From NCBI GenBank assembly GCA_019914995.1, contig CM034126.1:191001-255000 (forward strand): a stretch of DNA of 64,000 nt, written 5' to 3'. Origin of the DNA: Acanthochlamys bracteata. Taxonomy: Eukaryota; Streptophyta; Magnoliopsida; Pandanales; Velloziaceae. Shown here piece by piece: positions 21,256 to 34,100 of this stretch. The notes below the pieces were generated by a model that saw only the letters and a program-made list of their open reading frames with translations, was not told where the DNA came from and searched no databases. Position 1 is the stretch's first letter. Each line of letters begins with the position of its first letter. Position numbers and translations under genes: made by a program.

Positions 21256-23021
21256 TGTAGGGAACCAGAGCAAGTGCCGTCCTTCAAAGGCGGAGTTTTC
21301 CAGGCGCATTGCAGAGCTTGCAGCATTTCGTCGGCTCACTTCATCCGAGCTGAGTAGTCCATCGTCTGCTAAACTAGCTGGTGACTGTCTTGCGCACTCA
21401 TTCGGTTGAGGGCTATATGCATTTCAGCTGAATGAGCTCAGCGCAATCACTCATGACTTCTCTGGTAATTACTTGCTTGGAGAAGGGGGTTTTGGTACAG
21501 TGCATAAGTGATACATAGATGAGAAGATGCGGCCAGGACTCGAGGCCACATCCTGTAGCAGTCAAGCTCCTCCGACATTGAAGGGCTGCAGGGCCATCGG
21601 GAATGGCTAGTAAGAGATCACTACTACTTTCTGTACTTGACTGAAAACAGCTACTTATCCTATGTCCCAGTAACTGGTGTTCCCATTTTAAACGTTCCCT
21701 ACTTTTAGTTTGGAAAGGTTTACTGACTAATTCAAATCGTAGATGATGTTTGCAGTGATGATGTTAGAAATCAATAAAACGAACTCTGTTTTTCATGTTA
21801 TTGTAAGTCCCTAGTTTCTATTTGCAGGCAGAGGTAATATTTTTGGGGCAGCTGAGACATCGAAATCTGGTGAAACTCATCGGCTGCTGCTGAGAAGATG
21901 AGGAACGGCTGCTTGTTTACGAGTTCATGCCCCGTGGGAGTGTTGAAAACCGTCACTTCAAGAGTGAGTTCATAAGCATATCAATTTTAACTTGAAAAGC
22001 TTTTCAGAGTTTCTGAAGAACGGGTGTAATGAAATCATTGCTCGAAGAATTCATAAAATTGTTAGGAATGAGCTGAGGCTTGACAACTAAAGTGCATCTC
22101 TAGCTAGCCAGTAACATGCTCACCTTGTTATGTAGGGGGTATTTGTAAGTATTTGAAGACAACATTTATGATATGTTTCATTTCTGAAATGGCTTGATGA
22201 TTTCTTCGATTTTACTAATGCTTAGGGAATGAAAGCTTCACATCCATTTATCTGTTCGTCATGTTAAGATCTTGTACTCCATATGGATGATTGTTTTTTA
22301 AGTAAGCTTGGAGCTTTCCATTCTTTCATTTATGTCATGGTCAGTAGGGAACTTATATCTGTATGGATGATTAATAGGGATATCCATAGCTCTTTCATGG
22401 GTGACACGTATAAAGATTGCCATCGGAGCAGCAAAGTGTCTTGCCGTTTTGCACGGTACAGAGAAACCGGTCATCTATCGTGACTTCAAGACTTAGAATA
22501 TCCTTCTGGGTTCGGTTAGCGTTCCTTTTAAGAGAGCATACTTCAGTTTCCTTCGATTATTACATTGTTTTGAACCAGTTGTGGGCAAAGAAATAGTCAG
22601 AAAATTGAATCATAAGAATTAGTCCGTAATTCTTGTGACCCATCTTAAGGACTTCACAGCAAAACTTTCAGACTTCAGACTGGCCAAAATGGGACCTGAG
22701 GGCGAACACACTCACGTAACAACTCTAGTCGTGGAACTCAAGGCTATGCTGCATTGCAATGCCGTAAAGGGGTCGCGAGAATGTGCGGCCCTTGCATTGC
22801 AATGCATAAGCTCAAACGCTAAGGACAGGCCCCAAATGTCATCTGTAGTTGGGATAGTGGAACGTTTGCAGCATTACAAGGATATGGCAGTAAGCTGTGG
22901 AGCCCGGCCAGTGAAGCCAATTGCAGGCAGCAGAAATGCCGTCTCTGGCAGAGCCAAGGTCGATAACACTAGCATTCATTATTCCCGAAGCAGATTTGGA
23001 TTGACAAAATTAGCTCGGTAA
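21256..23021 (+). pseudogene. Receptor-like cytoplasmic kinase relic (RLCK VII, PBL/RIPK-like)
   Basis: Degenerate plus-strand copy of a PBL-type kinase that keeps its intron positions, so it is a duplicated gene rather than a retrocopy. Recognisable pieces in order: FQLNELSAITHDFSGNYLLG and EGGFGTVHK (about 21424-21508); VAVKLL; the LIGC-type block and LLVYEFMPRGS (about 21830-21960); VIYRDFKT (about 22465-22493); FTAKLSDFRLAKMGPEG (22653-22703); and a C-terminal ALQCISSNAKDRP stretch. Damage: TGA at 21509-21511 right after the glycine loop, TAG at 22494-22496 in the catalytic loop, DFG changed to DFR, a frameshift, and deletion of most of the C-lobe between GYAA and the C-terminus. Not functional as a kinase. 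Confidence 0.85.
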
Positions 23022-23694
23022 ATTTGTCTATATGGCAATATTCTTGCAAATAATTGCCCCCGAGATATATTTGTAGAGATGTACGTTCGTGTATTGAAAA
23101 CTCTGGAGGTTTTAATCACCCCAGGATTTGAGACGCAATCGTTCAATTCCGGCCGTCCGGTTTATCTTTGAATTTTAATCTTGAGGAAGAATTAATGGGC
23201 GTAAGTAATTAACTTATCAAGTTGATTTCGAGCAATGGATTTACATTCCCAAACAAATGTTGATATTAAAGTCAAACAAAATGAGCTGTATCCATTTGAG
23301 CAATAGATTGGTCTTATGAAATATATCCAGTGCTCTATTTACAGCAGTAAATTACCATATTTTTCTTACATTACCTAAAACAACAAATAACGTACTTAAA
23401 TGAAGCGAAATAAATCTCCCACAGTCAAAATTCATCTTCTCCGCAATTCCATTCACATTCATTTCAAAGAAATCTCATCTTAATTATTTCCCAAACTCTT
23501 AATATTCATAAAATTAATTTCTTATAGCAAATAACAATCTGTCAATCTTCCCTCTCCCACGTTCATGCATGGAATGTTTTTATTGTTGTTGATTTTAACA
23601 TCAATTATCTTCCCTTAATAATAATCAACAAAATTTAAAACGTTTATACATTTAATATTAATATTCCAATCGATCGACGTCTTCCCTCTCCCGC
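23022..23694. other. Spacer upstream of the aspartic protease
   Basis: No supportable gene. The 3' part is the presumed promoter of the aspartic protease. Confidence 0.5.
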
Positions 23695-23702
23695 TATAAG
23701 TA
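23695..23702 (+). promoter_or_regulatory. TATA box of aspartic protease gene
   Basis: TATAAGTA, 57 bases before the ATG at 23759, implying a short 5' leader. Confidence 0.6.
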
Positions 23703-23758
23703 TCGCCTTCCACTTATCGATCCCTTCACTCCATTTTCCACTATAATCACAATCATAT

Positions 23759-25174
23759 ATGGCTTCTTCATCTTCTATCAGTAGTTCAATGCTTTCAGTT
23801 TCCATTTTAATTATTCTTTTCTCCGTCGTCGTCGTACCATCGTCAGCCGCCGGAGAAGGAGGAGGTTTCACGGTGGAATTAATTCACCGTGACTCGATCG
23901 CCTCTCCATTCTACAACCCATCACTGACTCACTCCGACCGTCTTCGAGAACGTATCAACCGTTCCATCACTCGAGCGAACCATCTCGCCTCACGAACATT
24001 TCATGCTGCTGTTAACACGAAGGAGACCACTGCTACTAGGGCTCCAACGCCGGAGCCGGAACAGTTATTCGATCTAATATCGGATGTGTACCCTAACAAT
24101 TTCGAGTACTTGATGGCTCTCTCTGTAGGTACTCCGCCGACGCGAATGCTTGCCGTTGCTGATACCGGCAGTGATCTTATTTGGACGCAGTGCAAGCCGT
24201 GCAACCGGTGCTACAAGCAGCACGACCCGTTGTTCGATCCGTCTTCTTCGTCGAGTTACCGGATCCTTTCCTGCAATACCGATCTCTGCAGACTGCTCCC
24301 TGAAGGTTCTTGCAGCTCAAGATCGTTATGCGAGTACCGGTATTCTTATGGCGACGGCTCCAAGACTTCCGGCGTTTTATCAACAGAGACCATTACGTTC
24401 AATACTTCGCCTAGATCGTCTCGCCGTCCGGTTCCGATCAAAGGGATTGCGATCGGTTGCACTCACCAGAGCAAAGGAACGTTCGACGGTCGCGGTTCCG
24501 GGCTTGTTGGACTAGGCGGAGGGGAACTTTCTCTTGTTACACAGCTCGGCTCGAAGATTTCGAACAGATTTTCATACTGTTTAGTTCCGTTATCGCAGAA
24601 TTTGTCTAGCTTGTTGAACTTCGGCGGCGACGCCGCTATGAGCGGTAACGAGAAAGCCGTGACGACTCCGCTCGCTGACGGTTCGCCGAACACATTTTAT
24701 TACCTTAACCTTCAGAAAGTAATCATCGGTGAGACTTCGATTAATGTCGGACCGCTTAAAGGAAGCGGCAATGGAGACGGAGAAGGAAATATTATCATCG
24801 ATTCCGGCACGACGGTGACATTCTTGCCAGACGACACACTGCGGGCAATCCAACAAACTATTGGGAAATCTGTAAGCTTACCGACAGCGAAGGACCCGCA
24901 ATCGACGTTCTCGCACTGCTTCAGAGTTAAACAAGAGGATCCTCATTTTCCGGCGATCACGTTGCGGTTCGACGGTAACGCGGACGTGGAGCTGAAGCAA
25001 GAGAACACGTTCCTCCACACCGCAGACGACGTAGTTTGCCTTGCTTTCTTGCCGGCGTCGCTCACCGGAGACCTTCCGATACTCGGTAACATTGCCCAGC
25101 AGAATTTCCATATTGTTTATGATCTCGGGGGGAAAACGATCTCGTTCGCTCCGGCCAACTGTGCCCGGAAGTGA
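23759..25174 (+). CDS. Secreted aspartic protease, CDR1-like (peptidase A1)
   Basis: Intronless gene for a 471-residue pepsin-family protease of the plant nucellin/CDR1-like group. Residues 1 to about 31 are a signal peptide (hydrophobic MLSVSILIILFSVVVV core), followed by the propeptide block FTVELIHRDSIASPFYNPS typical of this group. The two catalytic aspartates lie in DTGSD (Asp135) and DSGTT (Asp348). The Cys-rich loop CKPCNRCYKQHDPLFDPSSS follows the first site. The C-terminus LPILGNIAQQNFHIVYDL matches family ends. Expected apoplastic; CDR1 itself acts in salicylate-dependent defence in Arabidopsis, but that role here is inference. Coding GC is clearly higher than in flanking DNA. An AT microsatellite (about 25259-25284) lies in the 3' region. 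Confidence 0.93.
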   Translation: MASSSSISSSMLSVSILIILFSVVVVPSSAAGEGGGFTVELIHRDSIASPFYNPSLTHSDRLRERINRSITRANHLASRTFHAAVNTKETTATRAPTPEPEQLFDLISDVYPNNFEYLMALSVGTPPTRMLAVADTGSDLIWTQCKPCNRCYKQHDPLFDPSSSSSYRILSCNTDLCRLLPEGSCSSRSLCEYRYSYGDGSKTSGVLSTETITFNTSPRSSRRPVPIKGIAIGCTHQSKGTFDGRGSGLVGLGGGELSLVTQLGSKISNRFSYCLVPLSQNLSSLLNFGGDAAMSGNEKAVTTPLADGSPNTFYYLNLQKVIIGETSINVGPLKGSGNGDGEGNIIIDSGTTVTFLPDDTLRAIQQTIGKSVSLPTAKDPQSTFSHCFRVKQEDPHFPAITLRFDGNADVELKQENTFLHTADDVVCLAFLPASLTGDLPILGNIAQQNFHIVYDLGGKTISFAPANCARK

Positions 25175-26480
25175 GCAGGGTATATCTGCTGGGAATAGGG
25201 TTTAATTGTTGTAGTAGGACTCGGAGGTTCTGGTTTGCTACGTTGGCTGCTCCGGGCCTATATATATATATATCTATATATGTTTTTGTATTTTAGTGGT
25301 TCTGAATTTTTTCTATCTGTGAAAAAATTTCAGAAAATGTTGTTTTTAACTTTTAATGTTTCATGTTTTTTTATTTATTAAATTAATGCTTTCTAATAAT
25401 TAAAGACTAAAAAAATATATATTTTGATATATCCGAAACAAATTGATAATATATTCCATTAAGTAAACATGGAATACTTTAATTACGTTGACCATTTCAT
25501 TCAATTTTCGTATTACTTAAGATAAAAGAACGTATTTATTAAATAAGTTTAAAATTCAAAAATAAAATTTTGTGTTTATTTTGTATTGAAAATAAATTTA
25601 AAAGTAAAATTCGTACTTTTAAATTTAATTTTTGGAAATACGTTTCTGGTTTAAATTTTGTGTTTAATTTAATTTAAAAATAAGTTAAAAAGATTATCTC
25701 TTCTAAGTTCTATTAATAAATTCTCTCATAGACTCTTAATTGCTTCAAACTGAAGAGATTAATACTTTTTTTCCTTTTTCTTTTTTACATTATAATTTTT
25801 ATCATAAAATATAATTTTTTTTAACAAGTCTTTTAAAATAAAAATTTCTAACTTACTTTTGACTTACATTGACCAAACTATCCTTGAAGTTTTCGAACTT
25901 TTTTTTCCCAACTCTTTTCATCTCATTCCTTTTCAACTTGCTTCTACTTTAGCATCAAAAAATTTATTCACATGTTTTGGGAAAATTGGCACCAAAACTA
26001 CGCAATAAATAGCCATGAAAAATCTTCACTGAGATAAAAAAATAAATAGAAAACAAGTATTTTCTCGAAACATCCCTATGATTGCTCTTCAATAATTTTT
26101 CGACCACTTATTAGTATCATTGAAGAGATTGTAGCAATCGCACAGAAGTATAAAATAATTTCTATTTTTATTTATTTTGTTTATCTATTTGAAATTTTTT
26201 TGTGCTGGATGTTATATGATTTGATGCTGATTGTTCTAAAACATATAAATAACTATTTACAGTATTTATATGGATTATTATTTTGCCACAATCTTGTACA
26301 TAAGCTATCAGATATGAATTACAAAGCTAACTATTTTTTAAAAGAAAAAAAAAAAAAATTGAGAAATCATAAAGATGGTTTGGTCAGTTTAAATCAAATA
26401 GGTTAGTAAAACTTATTTTGGAAAGTCAGATTAAAAATTTATTGATCATTTAATCAAAAAACATTTCTCATTCATAATGT
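25175..26480. other. AT-rich spacer
   Basis: No gene seen. The first about 100 bases are probably protease 3' UTR with an AT microsatellite. The rest is low-complexity A/T sequence. Confidence 0.5.
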
Positions 26481-26607
26481 CTTAATATAACTCCTCTTCG
26501 ATTCTGCTATATATGGGTAACAATCCTTCCCCCCATGTCCATACTCATTCAAGTACTTAATAAGATACAAACGATCTGTTTAATATCTTATTACAGCTAT
26601 CAACCAT

Positions 26608-26964
26608 ATGTCAATCTCAGCTACTACTTCTTCGCCTGCTCTTCCATCCCTCTTCCTTTTTCTTCTCCTTCTTCAATCTCTCGCCGCGTTTTCGCAAGCA
26701 TCAAATAATGTCTATATCATCTATGTAAGCTCCCCTCTGGCAAAGTATACTGGAGAGAATCTTTGGATTTTTTCCTCGCTTAGTTATGTTGCCAATGCTA
26801 AACCAGGTTTCAAGCCTGAATTGCTCTACATCTACCCTCAGGTTCCTGCCTTTGCTGCACGCCTTAGCCTCGAACAAGCGAACCAATTCAAGAAGGCGCC
26901 AAGAGTTATCCGCGTGCAGTTGGATCATAACCATCACATTGACATCTCTAACCGAGTCTCATGA
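26608..26964 (+). CDS. Small secreted I9 (subtilisin-propeptide) domain protein, copy A
   Basis: 118 residues in a single exon. A signal peptide (residues 1 to about 31, ending FSQAS) precedes one inhibitor I9-type domain: VYIIYVSSPLAKYTG, then LLYIYPQVPAFAARLSLEQ and a final VIRVQLDHNHHIDI. The I9 fold is normally the propeptide of plant subtilases; here it stands alone with no protease after it, like the SPI-1-type subtilase inhibitors of Arabidopsis. It has diverged most from the other three copies (PAFAARL against HGFAARL, APRVIRV against APGVISV). The ATG at 26608 follows a TATATA box about 100 bases upstream. Probably apoplastic, with a subtilase as target; the target is inference. Confidence 0.8.
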   Translation: MSISATTSSPALPSLFLFLLLLQSLAAFSQASNNVYIIYVSSPLAKYTGENLWIFSSLSYVANAKPGFKPELLYIYPQVPAFAARLSLEQANQFKKAPRVIRVQLDHNHHIDISNRVS

Positions 26965-29091
26965 TAATAATTAAACTTTTTATTTCCATTCACCAAAAAA
27001 TGAGAGATTGTGACATAATGTTGTCTTAGTAAATAATTTTTGTGAAATAAAATATATACGCATTTGGGGTTTAGCAAAAGAACTGCAATATCGCACTATT
27101 TGAGATCAATTGATTCGCATCATCATTTACTTACACTCACAGGGAGAAAAAGAATCATGAAATGGCATTTAGCGTATGGCCTCTTTAATCTGCTATAAAT
27201 CGGCTACTGCAGAGAAAGTTCGATCAATTTGAATCGTTGAAGTCACTCGAACAAGGAGTCATTACCTCTGATTGTAACATCCGGACCACTCTATGCATTG
27301 TTAACCAATCCTCTGGGCTTGAATTGACGTATTGCTTGGCTATAGAAAGCAAAGCATCTAAGCTTCAATCTACACACCCTCGCGATGAGGATCAATAATT
27401 CGTGATACGATACGACTAGGCGAAGAGCTTTGGCATCACAATGCTTAGGAGAATTTGAGTTCAGAAGTTCTATTGTTAGTAGAATTCATGTAGTCTACTG
27501 GATCTACTAATAAGGTAAGAGTTCAAATATAAATATAAGTGCTTAACACCTTATGTAGGCATCGAAGAATTAAGTCATTCATTTAAAATTATTTTGTCTT
27601 CAGCTTTATTTAAAGCTTTACTTACCAATTCTATTTTATTAATTTATATAATTTACTTTCAAGTTACTAGTACGATTATTAGGAAATCGTTACATCTCTC
27701 TAGTGATCCTTAGCTACAAATATTTTGTCGAATTATTTAAAGTTTCGACAAGATTTTCTCTGAAGATTTAAGAGAGATACAGTGGCACACCACTGGCACA
27801 TTATTCAGTATAAACACCTAATAATTAACCTTAGATATCACATATCAAATAAACATACACCAATAATTGATCATACATATAAATCATATTCTTGATCAAA
27901 ATTTTAAAATTTCAACATGCGTTGGGTTTTGAGTTGAATTTGGATCTGTCTTACTAGGCTGGATTGAACTTCACTCTTATATGAGTTTGGTTTAGAGCAA
28001 TTATGGTCTTAAGATATTACAAAACATAGGATGATCAAATTTGCTCACTTCATTTCGAGATTTTGCAATAACGTTAATATTCTCACTATGTTCGTGATGC
28101 CGTCGAGAGAGTGCCCAAATTATCCTTAAGGTGAACCTAATTATTCTATCTATTTTAAGGACTAAAGTTTGGTTGTTCTCTTTTCAAGCATAACTACTGC
28201 TTAAAATCTACTTGACTGATTGCGACGTTACTTATTTCTTTGTTATTATTGATATTATTGTTATCATTTCTCATTGTGTATGAGGTCTTCATTGGTTGAA
28301 GATCAACTTCTTATAGTTTGACTGTAGAGATTTCTTTTTATAAGTATAGATTTAATAATCAAGTTTAAAATATGATAGTTAATAAATTAGTGTTTTTGTT
28401 TGTTGAGGTGTATTATGTTATTAGAGTTCTTTGTTCTTGTGATTATGAGGTCATTTTTAGTAGTTTCAACTCTTAATATGCGAGCATTGCTTGCTTACTA
28501 AATTAGTAGCTTGTGGTCTTAATTAGTATTTGATGTATATTTGAATTTTGCATATGCAAATATCTCAATTTAGATGTCTCTGGTTTTCATGTTCTTTTCT
28601 TAAGATTCATAATATTGATGATCATTTTTTTTGGTTTTTTCTATTAAACTGTTGAGCTATTTTATAATTTTGGTATAACTCGATATTAATTTGCATAATG
28701 GATCTAGAAATAACTTGGCTAAACTATCCCAAATTATGCAAAAAAAATTTAGCAAGTTTTGAAGTTTTTTTTATCCTTAACTAAACAAGAAAATCCTCAA
28801 AGAAAAGTTTGGAATAAATTTGAGTAGAGTACAGTTTTTCTTAACTAAATCTCTAAAACGTTTCAACAAAAATGAATAACTTTTATATCAATGCAATATC
28901 AGTTAAAATTTTTGCATAAACTGAAGTGATTAATACTTTCTCATTCACTTTGCCTCAATGTAACTCCTCTTTCATTCTCCTATATATACATAACAAACTT
29001 TCTCCATCTCCACATATATTCTAAGTACTTGATAAAAATACAAACAAAATCGGTTCAGTAATTCTCCTATTATTCGTATACTATTCACCAT

Positions 29092-29460
29092 ATGGCAATC
29101 TCAACTGCCATTTCTTCTTCTTCACTTGCTCTTGCAACCCTCTTCCTTTCCCTTCTCTTTCTTCAACCTCTCCTCGCGCTTTCGCAAGCATCAAATGTCT
29201 ATACCATCTAGGTCAGCTCCCCTTCGGCGAAGTTCAATGCAGACAACCTGTGGATTCATTCCTTGCTTAACCCTGTCGCCAAAACAACACCAAGTTTCAA
29301 GCCTCAGCTGGTCTACGTCTACCCTCAGCTTCATGGCTTTGCTGCACGCCTCAGCCTCGAACAAGCGAACCAATTGAAGAAGGCACCGGGAGTCATCAGC
29401 GTGCAACTGGATCATAAATATCATATGGATATCCCTAACCGATCTCACGATAATAACTAA
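29092..29460 (+). pseudogene. I9 mini-gene copy B, one premature stop
   Basis: Co-linear with intact copy D over 122 codons, with ATG, signal peptide region and I9 domain all present. Codon 40 (Tyr TAC in copy D) is TAG at 29209-29211, a single-base difference just after the signal peptide. The rest of the frame stays open to the normal stop. Probably recently inactivated; a sequencing error or readthrough cannot be excluded from this sequence. Confidence 0.8.
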
Positions 29461-30759
29461 AAATTTTATTTCTTTCTACCAAAATGAGAGATTATAATGT
29501 AATGCTATTTTATTCTTTTAATAAATAAATTTTGAGAAACGAAATATAACGCATTTGGAGTTTAGAAAAAGAATTGCAGAACCACATTACTTGAAATTAG
29601 TAGATTCGCATCATCATGTACATTCACTCGCAGAAGGTAAAAGAATCACAAAATAGAAAATGGCTTTTGGTGTCTAGCCTCTTTAATCTGTTGACTGCTG
29701 CAACCCGACTAGTGTAGAGAAGGTTCAGATCAATTTGAATTATAGAATTCTCTCGACAATGAGTTACTACCTTCAATTCTAACATTTCGACCATTCTATG
29801 CATTGCTAGCTGATCCTGTATACTTGAATTGACGTATTGCTATTGGCTATAGAAAGCAAAGCTCTAACCTTCCAATTTGCACACCCTCACGATGAGGATC
29901 AATAATTTCTTTTATGATACTACTAGTCAATGAGTTTGGACAGCAGAATAGTCTAATGACTCTAAAATAAGGTAAGAGTTCAAGTATAAATAAGAGTGCC
30001 TTGACACCTCATTAGGGTTAAAAAAATCAACTCATTTATTTCTTTTAATCTTGTCTTCAGATTTATTTACTACTTCATTTTTATTATTTTCTACAATTTA
30101 CTTTGAAGCAACGAGTATATATATATTGAATTTTTAAAAATTTTGATCAAGAGTTTGGTTTAGAGAGAGGATGGTCTTAAAAGATCACAAAATATAGGAT
30201 GGTTGGATTTGCATACTTTATTTCGAGATTCCGTGATAACGTTAATATTCTCGCAAGGTTCACGATGCAATGGAAAGAGTGCCGAATTATCCTTGTGGTG
30301 AACCTAATTATTCTCTTTAATCTAAAGATTAAATTTTGATAGTTATCATTTCAATTACAACTATTGTTTAGAATCTATTTGACTGTTTCCATTTTTACTT
30401 ATTTATTTGTTATCATATCTCATTGTGTTGGGTCTTTATCGCGTTAAGAGCAACTCTTGGAGTGCTTAAATAAGAAAAGTTTGGAATAAATTTAAGTAGA
30501 GTACAGTTTTTCTTAACTAATCTCTAAAACGTTTCAACAAAAATGAATACCTTTTATATCAATGCAACATCAATTAAAATTTTTGCATAAACTGAAATGA
30601 TTAATGCTTTCTCATTCACTTTGCCTCAATGTAACTCCTTTTCATTCTCCTATATATACATAACAAACATTCCCCATCTCCACACACGTTCAAGTATTTG
30701 ATAAAATACAAACAAAACCGATTCAGTAATTTTCTTATTACTTATATATTATTCACCAT

Positions 30760-31129
30760 ATTGCAATCTTATCTGCTATTGTTTCTTCTTCACCTGCTAT
30801 CGCACCCCTCTTCCTTTCCCTTTTGCTTCTTCAACCTCTCCTCGCACTTTTGCAAGCTTCAAATGTCTACATCGTTTACGTCAAATCCCCTCCGGCGAAG
30901 TTCAGTGCAGACAATATGTGGGTTCATTCCTTGCTCAACTCCATCGCTAAAGCTACGCCAAGTTTCAAACCTCAACTTGTTATATGTCTATCCTCAGATT
31001 AATGGCTTTGCTGCACGCCTCAGCCCTGAACAAGCGAACCAATTGAAGAAGGCATCGGGAGTCATCAGCGTGCAGTTGGATCGTAAATACCATATTGATA
31101 TCCCTAACCGATCTCACGATAACAACTAA
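30760..31129 (+). pseudogene. I9 mini-gene copy C, start lost and frameshifted
   Basis: The start codon is ATT (30760-30762) where copies B and D have ATG. An extra base near 30977-30985, in the block encoding QLVYVYP, shifts the frame. The remaining C-terminal part (NGFAARLSPEQANQLKKASG, VISVQLDRKYHIDI) is still open in the shifted frame. Dead or very recently dying copy. Confidence 0.8.
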
Positions 31130-34100
31130 AAATTTTATTTCTTTCTACCAAAATGAGAGATTATAATGTAATGCTGTTTTATTCTTTTAATAAATAATTT
31201 TTGAGAAAAGAAATATAACGCATTTGGAGTTTAGAAAAAGAATTACAAAACCGCATTACTTGAAATTAGTAGATTCGCATCATCATGTACATACACTCGC
31301 AGAAGGTAAAAGAATTACAAAATAGAAAATGGCATTTGGTGTCTAGCCTCCTTAATGTTGACTGTTTCAACCCGACTGGTGTAGAGAAGGTTCAGATCAA
31401 TCTGAATCGTAGTTGGTAACATTATTAGGAATTTAGTCGAGTTTAGATTTGTCTTATTAGGCTGGACTGAATTTAGCTCATATGTGAGTTTACTTTAGAG
31501 CGAATATGGTTTTAAAAGATCACAAAATATAGAATGATTAGATTTGTGTATTTATTTCGAGATTTCATGATAACGTTAATATTCTCGCTAGGTTAGTGAT
31601 GCAATCGAAAGAATGCTGAATTATCCTTGTGGTGAACCTAATTATCTCGAGTTAGGTGTCTCAGGTTTAATGTTCTTTCTTTAAGATGTTTACTATTGAT
31701 GATCATTTTCTTTGCCTCCTGATTTTAAGATTTGAGCTATTATAATAGTTGGTAACATTAGTACCCTGTTCATTGTCCTAGATTTTCAAGTTTGGCTCTG
31801 TTAAAGCTTTATCACTTAATAGAGTATTATTTGTGTAGCTGTATGCCTATATTTAACTATTTACGTTAGCCGAGTGTTTGGTATTGTGAAGACCTGATTG
31901 CCTACCGAAGTAGAGATGGCGTTATTCTTGGCGTAGTTAGGATTTTAGTACTTAAGTTTTTTATGCAATATTTTATTGTCGCTTTGTAAGCTGTAATTTT
32001 CATCTTCACTTCTCTAAAGCCCTTGTCTCAAATTTAATTCGATCGCTTTTGGGTTACTATACGTAGTTGAGCTTGAGCTTTATTTGGACTTGGTTTCGTC
32101 TAGTACAAGTTATGATCTAAAATCATTTCCTAACAATATGTATACGGGAAGAATAGTTAATATAGTTAATGTTATCAAAATCGTCATGCATAATTCCTTT
32201 TGTGCAACTGCGTGGGAATTTCTAATCTAAATGAAGAAATTGAAATCTTATTGTTTCTTTTTTACATTATAATTTTTAAAACAACACATACAATAACTTG
32301 TAAAAAGAGAAATTCAACTATATGTCACGATTAATATTTAGTATAAATTAATTTCTCTACTATGAACATAATTTTTTTATCTTAGTAAATTCATCGTTTA
32401 GCTTATTTATATTTTTTAATAATTGAGCTTTTGGTATAACTCTCTATTAATTTGCACAATGGATCTAGAAATAATTTGGATAAACTATCCCAAATTATGC
32501 AATAAAATTTTAGCAAGTTTTGAAAAAAAAAATTCTTATCCTCAACTAAAAAAGGAAATCCTCATTGGTGTAGAGAAGGTTTAGATCACATCTGAATCAT
32601 AGAAATCACTCGGACAAGGAGTCATTACCTCTGATTCTAACATCCGGACCATTCCATGCGTTGTCGGTCGATCATCTGCACTTTAATTGATGAATTGCTA
32701 TTGGTTATTAAAAGCAAAGCGTCTATTGGTTATTTTCACCTTAATATATTTACCACTTCTTTTTTTTAAAAATTTCTACAATTTACTTCGAATTTATTAA
32801 GTTTGATTCTTAGCGTAACAGCTCTATCTGGTGACCCTTAGCTACTAAAATATTTAGCTGTGTTCTTTTAAATTTCTACAAGAAAATTAAAATATTTGAA
32901 AAAATATAGGTTTAATTAATAACACACCACTGACATACTCACTATAAACACACGATAATTAACCTTAGACATCACATACCAGATAAACATATACCAATAA
33001 CTTAACATATATATAGATCTTGATCAAAATTTTTAAAAGTTCAGCATGTGTTGGGTGGTTTGAATCGAGTTTGGGTCTATCTTATCTGGCTTGGCGGAGT
33101 TTGGCTCTTATATGCGTTTTGCTTACGGCGAGTATAGTCTTAAGAGATCATAAAATATAGGATGATTAGATTTGTGTACTTTATTTCGATATTCTGTGGT
33201 AAAGTTAATATTCTCGCTAGATTCGTAATGCAACCGAGAGGGTTTGCCGAATTATCCTCGTGGTGAACCTAATTATTCGCTTTGCCCTAAAGACTAAGTT
33301 TTGATTTTTAATCTTTTTAAGCAGAACTACTATTTAAAATCTATTTGACGGTTTGCAATTTTATTATTATTTGTTGTTATTGGTATTGTTATTATCATTT
33401 CTTATGGTGTGTGAGGTCTTTACTAAGTACAAATTCTAAGGGACGTCTTGGAGTGCTTAAAATAAAAAAAATTTAAACATTGAGCTTATTTTGAGTTATT
33501 TTAAAAAGCAAGCTTGATTTTTTTTTTTAACCTAAAAAAATGCAACTATAAAAACTGTACGACATACAATTCACAAGTACTTTAAAATTTTACAAAAAAT
33601 TTTAAAATGCTTTAAAAGTTTTATTGAAAAACATAAAAAAACTTTTCTAAAATAAAAAGTAGCGCCATAAATATTGCTAGACACTCCCTTACTATTTAGC
33701 CGTGGATGTTTGTTTTATCTATATAGGTTTTTTAATCAAGTTTAAAGCAGCTATTTAATAAAATTAGTGATCAGCTTGTTGAGGTGTATTAACGTTCTGG
33801 TACTTGTGCTTATGAGGTCATTTTTAGTAGTTGGGCATATTTCATCCCTTAATATGTTAGCATAGCTTGCTTACTAAATTAGTGGTTTGTGATATTGGTT
33901 AGTATTTGATATACCTTCAAATTTTATATATGCAAATATTTATCTGGTTTCATTGTTCTTTCCTTAAGATATTTAATATTGATGATCATTTCTTTTGGCT
34001 CGTTATATTAAGCTTTTGTGCTATTATAATAATTGGTAAAATCAGTAATGTGTTCATTGTTCTAGATTTTCATGTTTGGCTTTGTTAAAGCCAACGCTAT

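Noticed and set aside
24001-25111. Several long antisense frames across the aspartic protease
   Set aside because: The coding strand is GC-rich and uses codons that leave few antisense stops. The sense protein has complete catalytic motifs.
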